Assembly (NCBI RefSeq): GCF_039523075.1
Contig: NZ_BAAAEP010000006.1
Location: 1-64,000, forward strand
DNA: 64,000 bases
Reading direction: 5' to 3'
Source of the DNA: Caenispirillum bisanense
GTDB taxonomy: Bacteria; Pseudomonadota; Alphaproteobacteria; Rhodospirillales; Rhodospirillaceae
A model generated the notes under the pieces. It did not search any database. It was given only the letters and a program-made list of their open reading frames with translations, and was not told where the DNA came from. Made by a program: the position numbers and the translations under genes. This document shows, in pieces, positions 62,101-64,000 of this stretch (the first letter of the stretch is position 1; the number at the start of each line of letters is the position of its first letter).

Positions 62101-63750
62101 GCCGCGACCGATGGCCAAGGTATCGATGTCGTGCTCAATTCACTTGCGGGCGAAGCCATCCGCCGCAATCTTTCCGTGCTCAAGCCCTTTGGTCGCTTCC
62201 TGGAGCTTGGCAAGCGTGATTTCTTCGAGAACACGCCGGTTGGCCTACGCCCCTTCAAAGACAACATCAGCTATTTCGGCATTGACGCCGACCAGCTTCT
62301 GACCGGTCGACCGCAATTGGCGGCACGCATGTTCCGTGAAGTGATGGCTTTGTTCCGCGAAGGGGCGCTTACGCCCTTGCCCTGCCGGGTTTTCCCGGCC
62401 GAGCGCGTGGTCGATGCCTTCCGCACCATGCAGCAAGCTCGACACATCGGCAAGGTAGTCGTCTCGCTTGCCGACGCGCGACCGATCATCCAACGGAAGG
62501 CAACGGCGTCAGAACCGCTGCATCTGGCCAAGGACTCGACCTGGATCGTAACGGGCGGCCTTTCGGGCTTCGGTCTGGAATCAGCACGCTGGCTGGCCGC
62601 ACATGGTGTCGGGCACCTCGTCCTGGTGGGGCGTCGTGGCATGGACACCCCGGGTGCCAAAGAAGCCATTGATGAGTTATTGGCCAAAGACATCGAGGTG
62701 CAAGCCGTGGCGTGTGACGTAAGTGACCCTTCGGCAGTCATGCACATGGTCGAGCAAGTGCGCAAGACCTGCCCACCCATCCAGGGCGTGGTTCATGCGG
62801 CTGCCGTCTTTGACGATGGTCTCGTACAGAACCTCGACGCCCAACGGATGGAAGCGGCCATCGCACCCAAGCTGCTGGGTGCCTGGAATCTGCATCAGGC
62901 CACGCTCGACGTGCCGCTTGAATACTTCGTGCTCTACTCGTCCATCACCACCGCCATCGGCAACCCAGGCCAGGCCAACTATGTTGCCGCCAATGCCGGG
63001 CTGGAGGGCCTGGTCGCAATGCGTCGGCAGATGGGCTTGCCCGCTGTTTGCATTGGTTGGGGCCCGATCGGCGATGCGGGCTATCTCGCCCGCAATGAAG
63101 CGGTGCGCGACAGCCTGGCGCAGCGTCTTGGCAAACCGCCGCTGCATACCCGGCTGGCGCTAGACGAGCTCGACCATCTACTGCCGCAAAGCCGTTCCGT
63201 CATCGTTGCCAATTTCAACTGGAACACTTTGGCTCGCTTGCTGCCATCGAGTGGCAACCAACGTTTTGCGCATCTCAATCGTGATCTCAAGAGCACATCT
63301 CTTGCTCCGGACGAGACGGACTTCCGCACCTTGATCGCTGGCAAGAGCCGCGACGAAATCGCCGCGATCATCCAGCAGATGGTGATCCAGGAAATCGCAC
63401 AAGTCCTCGCCATCAGCGCAGACCGTATTGACCCCACGCGCAGCCTGCATGACCTGGGGCTCGATTCGCTCATGTCGGTCGAGCTGGCGCTTGGTCTCGA
63501 ACAGCGACTCGGCATACAATTGCCTGTGATGATGCTCAACGAATCGCCCATGGCGGAAAAGGTCACTCAGCGCATCGTCGAAAAACTGCTTGGCGGCGCC
63601 GACCAAGATAATGCGGCTACAAATACGGTTGAAGTCGTGGTTCAGGGCATGGCCAAGCAACATGGCGAAGCCGTGACCGCCGAAGCCTTGCAGCAGATCA
63701 CCCAAGATGTCCGTGCACTACAACAACAAGGGACGAGGTTCACGGCATGA
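56143..63750 (+). CDS. Reducing type I polyketide synthase
   Basis: Counted from the ATG at 56143, this 2,535-residue synthase has KS (about 40-460; C213, H349, H387), AT (about 565-870; GHSVG with S658), DH (about 930-1200; H961, D1122) and a degenerate methyltransferase-like region (about 1210-1590, EIADGPSE in the SAM site). ER (about 1790-2110; HGGAGGVG from 1931), KR (about 2130-2310; S2267, Y2280, N2284) and ACP (S2442) follow. One module would extend and fully reduce the chain. The first ATG shares its A with the end of the IS and has no good Shine-Dalgarno; the frame is fused to the transposase. The stop overlaps the next gene as ATGA. Confidence 0.9.
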   Translation: MNQLKKVLLGSEINGLPDGDPALETNPQAAVAMPSSNKNNINAIAITGIAFRFPGDLADDTSLWEALKQKKDLVTQVPGDRWASNELQHAKRSEPGRSITFSAGVLSRIDEFDAGFFGISPREAAWLDPQQRLLLELSWEAMENAGVPPSKLSGTDCAVYVGISSLDYGTRGLDDLAAMSSHSMTGNTLSIAANRLSYVFDLHGPSLAVDTACSSSLVALHHACRVLQTGEASTALVGGVNLLLHPYPFVGFTKASMLSADGRCKAFDASGNGYVRAEGGAVLLLKPLAQAMADGDDIKAVILATGVNADGARKTGITIPSRDGQVELMRNVLAKTNLSAQDIDFVEAHGTGTMVGDPIETAAIGAVYGQGRETPLPIGSVKANLGHMEAASGMAGLVKAILALQRRALPPQLHLETPNPHIDFVGLNLQPVTEYRSLEKETSLVAGVNSFGFGGANAHVLLREYRHDEEKAYTPEALPPLFLSARSDAALQTLASRHAERLKNSSPTDYYDIAHAAAHRRDRLDKRLALHANTPNDAAKKLAAYAQGSAPDGLVLEEQLPQSGGVAFVYSGNGAQWVGMGLRLMAESPEFAAVLAELDANMQPIAGFSLLAELQATGDASRLDDTVVAQPLLFAIQVAITCLLKSQGIEPLAVAGHSVGEVAAAWASGALDLDAAIRVIVARSRAQGETRGTGRMAAVGLSVEAMQAVIAELGDALDITIAGINSPKNLTLSGSLADLERVQSHLAPKGLFFRLLDLDYAFHSRQMDPIRVPLLASLAGLEPRAAAGTAFVSTVTGSVLDGNQLGAEYWWRNVREPVQFSAAVVTLAELGCRSFIEIGPHAILQRYIAESLQATGVTGRVLPTLRKEADGWNHLIETALRVHLLAEQPNFGVYFPQPGRRVQLPNYPWQRERHWHPRTSESLLAIERRRVHPLLGWRVPEAAHAWENTLDPAVLPWLVDHQVGGAIVFPGSAYAEMALAAAREWLGGEPLVFEEMDIVSPMVFDGEHARTLRFDLNDRDGSFQIKSRQRLSHDEWTLHAAGRILQPGVGSRSARIPPLSANTDRIDREAHYHLAATLGLDYGPTFQGLHEAVVADNCLQAVLEYHADLAGDDYLLHPALLDVCYQSLVDFFRADIDAGRGVALLPVKTGRLEYHRAGKPSRFRARLTRRSARSVLADFELFDAEDTLLARVSGCRFRAALLAHKAQEKVSRWRIDAWLHPHPAEGLKTQLPSTQALVETLSLAMAEQAEPRGRWFKEALPLFEALVVSFTFEAFWTIAREGDDALQGLMTTSDPYARWLSSLLRQEGLLSFQEGRWQLADSSDLPAAEEIWRTLQREHGAALPHLVLLGRVGRQLPHLLQNPSERDALIKALRCSAVAETLYQDDPAYSGMRQAVEHLLHLLASDWPAHRRLRVLEIADGPSEVPRALLVALPEDRLDYVLALPETVAERQQAEYAYEPNLVIATLDIANWQLTTDARLPDKYDVVILRHTLHRAVSPKAALIQVRRWLAAGASLMIAERHPDWSADFLAGLEKDWWHEATGDEIPRSSLVPAAAWVDLLRAEGFEDVLDYCEPAADGLNEGAYLLLARAPAQWKVALPDPKPASWLFLADAATLELAGHLAVRLESQGQQVATAQSLPQSLDGIDHVVCMRGWGDAPEAATALLSEALRNVQTIAAHSAKPPRLWFVTRGGALASSLPATVEPNPQQAALWGFARVVMNEYPALQTTLIDMDCRDGLDHLENELLRPDGASEILLTDTGRYTLVMQEAAEDLSQCAAPGERFRLDFHLPGQLRNLVWLPQEEAMLADEAVEVEVKATGLNFRDVMYLMGLLPDEAVEKGFAGASLGLEFAGIVSRVGARVRDFRPGDKVMGFGSACFASHVVTRAEALARMPEEWSFESAATVPTVFFTVYYALKHLADLQAGERVLIHGGAGGVGIAAIQLAKHLGAEVFATAGSEEKRDFVRLLGADHVFDSRSLAFADEILAATDGQGIDVVLNSLAGEAIRRNLSVLKPFGRFLELGKRDFFENTPVGLRPFKDNISYFGIDADQLLTGRPQLAARMFREVMALFREGALTPLPCRVFPAERVVDAFRTMQQARHIGKVVVSLADARPIIQRKATASEPLHLAKDSTWIVTGGLSGFGLESARWLAAHGVGHLVLVGRRGMDTPGAKEAIDELLAKDIEVQAVACDVSDPSAVMHMVEQVRKTCPPIQGVVHAAAVFDDGLVQNLDAQRMEAAIAPKLLGAWNLHQATLDVPLEYFVLYSSITTAIGNPGQANYVAANAGLEGLVAMRRQMGLPAVCIGWGPIGDAGYLARNEAVRDSLAQRLGKPPLHTRLALDELDHLLPQSRSVIVANFNWNTLARLLPSSGNQRFAHLNRDLKSTSLAPDETDFRTLIAGKSRDEIAAIIQQMVIQEIAQVLAISADRIDPTRSLHDLGLDSLMSVELALGLEQRLGIQLPVMMLNESPMAEKVTQRIVEKLLGGADQDNAATNTVEVVVQGMAKQHGEAVTAEALQQITQDVRALQQQGTRFTA

Positions 63751-64000
63751 CGCAATCGTCCCTCGGCCAGAAGGCCAAGCAACAGATCATCGAGCGCTTC
63801 CTCGGCAAAAAAGTCGGCGCTGGCGCAACGGCACACGGTCCGTCCGCTCGTCCGTTGAGCCAAACTCGCGTGCCGGAAGCTTTCACCCGCTTCGACCGCC
63901 ACCCGGGCTACGAAAGAATGCTAGTGCCCAAGGCGGCGGCGGATCGTCTGGGGCTGCGCAACCCCTTCTTCATCGCCCACGACGGCGTGGCCGGCGCACT
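63747..64000 (+). CDS. PLP-dependent alpha-oxoamine synthase-like enzyme, 3' partial
   Basis: Only 84 codons are present. The N-terminus (LGQKAKQQIIERFLGKK) and HPGYERMLVPKAAADRLGLRNPFFIAHDGVAGA fit the aminotransferase class I/II group related to 8-amino-7-oxononanoate synthase and serine palmitoyltransferase. Proteins of this start follow polyketide synthases in bacteria. They would condense the ACP-bound chain with an amino acid, losing CO2. The catalytic Lys lies outside the window. ATGA overlap with the synthase indicates co-translation. Confidence 0.75.
   Translation, partial: MTQSSLGQKAKQQIIERFLGKKVGAGATAHGPSARPLSQTRVPEAFTRFDRHPGYERMLVPKAAADRLGLRNPFFIAHDGVAGA

Noticed and set aside
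63642..63902. Small minus-strand frame across the PKS/oxoamine synthase junction
   Set aside because: It overlaps the ATGA junction of two clear plus-strand genes and has no family pattern.

Overview
The window joins two kinds of DNA. From base 1 to about 29.9 kb it is extremely GC-rich chromosome from what looks like an alphaproteobacterium of the Rhodospirillales type. The evidence is a colinear ccoNOPQ / ccoG-fixH-ccoI-ccoS set for cbb3 cytochrome oxidase, genes resembling alphaproteobacterial families, and a tRNA-Ala(CGC). I cannot name the species from sequence alone. This part is housekeeping: a hemerythrin-response regulator fusion, two Nudix hydrolases, a family 9 glycosyltransferase, a sodium/alanine symporter, a SprA-type putative metalloprotease, panB-panC, the high-affinity terminal oxidase with its copper and iron-sulfur assembly genes, an rRNA methyltransferase, a universal stress protein, a PfkB-type sugar/nucleoside kinase, TypA/BipA, an OmpA-type outer membrane protein, an SDR dehydrogenase, an EamA transporter, folD and the small yggU/yggT-like genes.

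Right after tRNA-Ala and its terminator, gene style changes to compact, less GC-rich, heavily overlapping genes. The stretch from about 30.16 to 55.06 kb is a mobile island. Its tRNA-proximal edge carries a three-gene leftward operon: a winged-helix regulator, an all-helical protein and a 703-residue QueC-like PP-loop ATPase. A near-consensus promoter with a perfect palindromic operator drives it. Next come a secreted staphylococcal-type nuclease, a four-gene ATGA-coupled cassette with a large serine recombinase and a DUF2924 protein, and an early phage operon (HTH, Sak4-like ATPase, probable ssDNA-binding protein, P63C protein, Cas4/RecB-like nuclease, sigma-like HTH, Toprim/SF3 primase-helicase, RuvC-like resolvase). 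A further rightward set has two ParB-N DNA methyltransferases around an M15 peptidase, and a PD-(D/E)XK endonuclease. A leftward block of small genes follows, starting with a toxin-antitoxin pair; three of these genes share a repeated leader. Terminase small and large subunits come last. Phage structural genes are missing: the first gene after terminase is cut off after 44 codons.

The cut point is a composite junction. The phage gene runs into what looks like an integron attC site, that runs into a 1,041-bp IS481-family element, and the IS runs directly into a reducing type I polyketide synthase. The IS transposase frame is open through its right end and continues in frame into the synthase, whose first ATG uses the last base of the IS. 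The synthase (KS-AT-DH-degenerate MT-ER-KR-ACP) overlaps by ATGA with the start of a PLP-dependent alpha-oxoamine-synthase-like gene at the window edge. The pair resembles pathways that release a polyketide chain by decarboxylative condensation with an amino acid.

Most worth a second look are the QueC-like operon (possible defence or modification module), the attC/IS481/PKS mosaic, and the repeated leader in the small-gene block.
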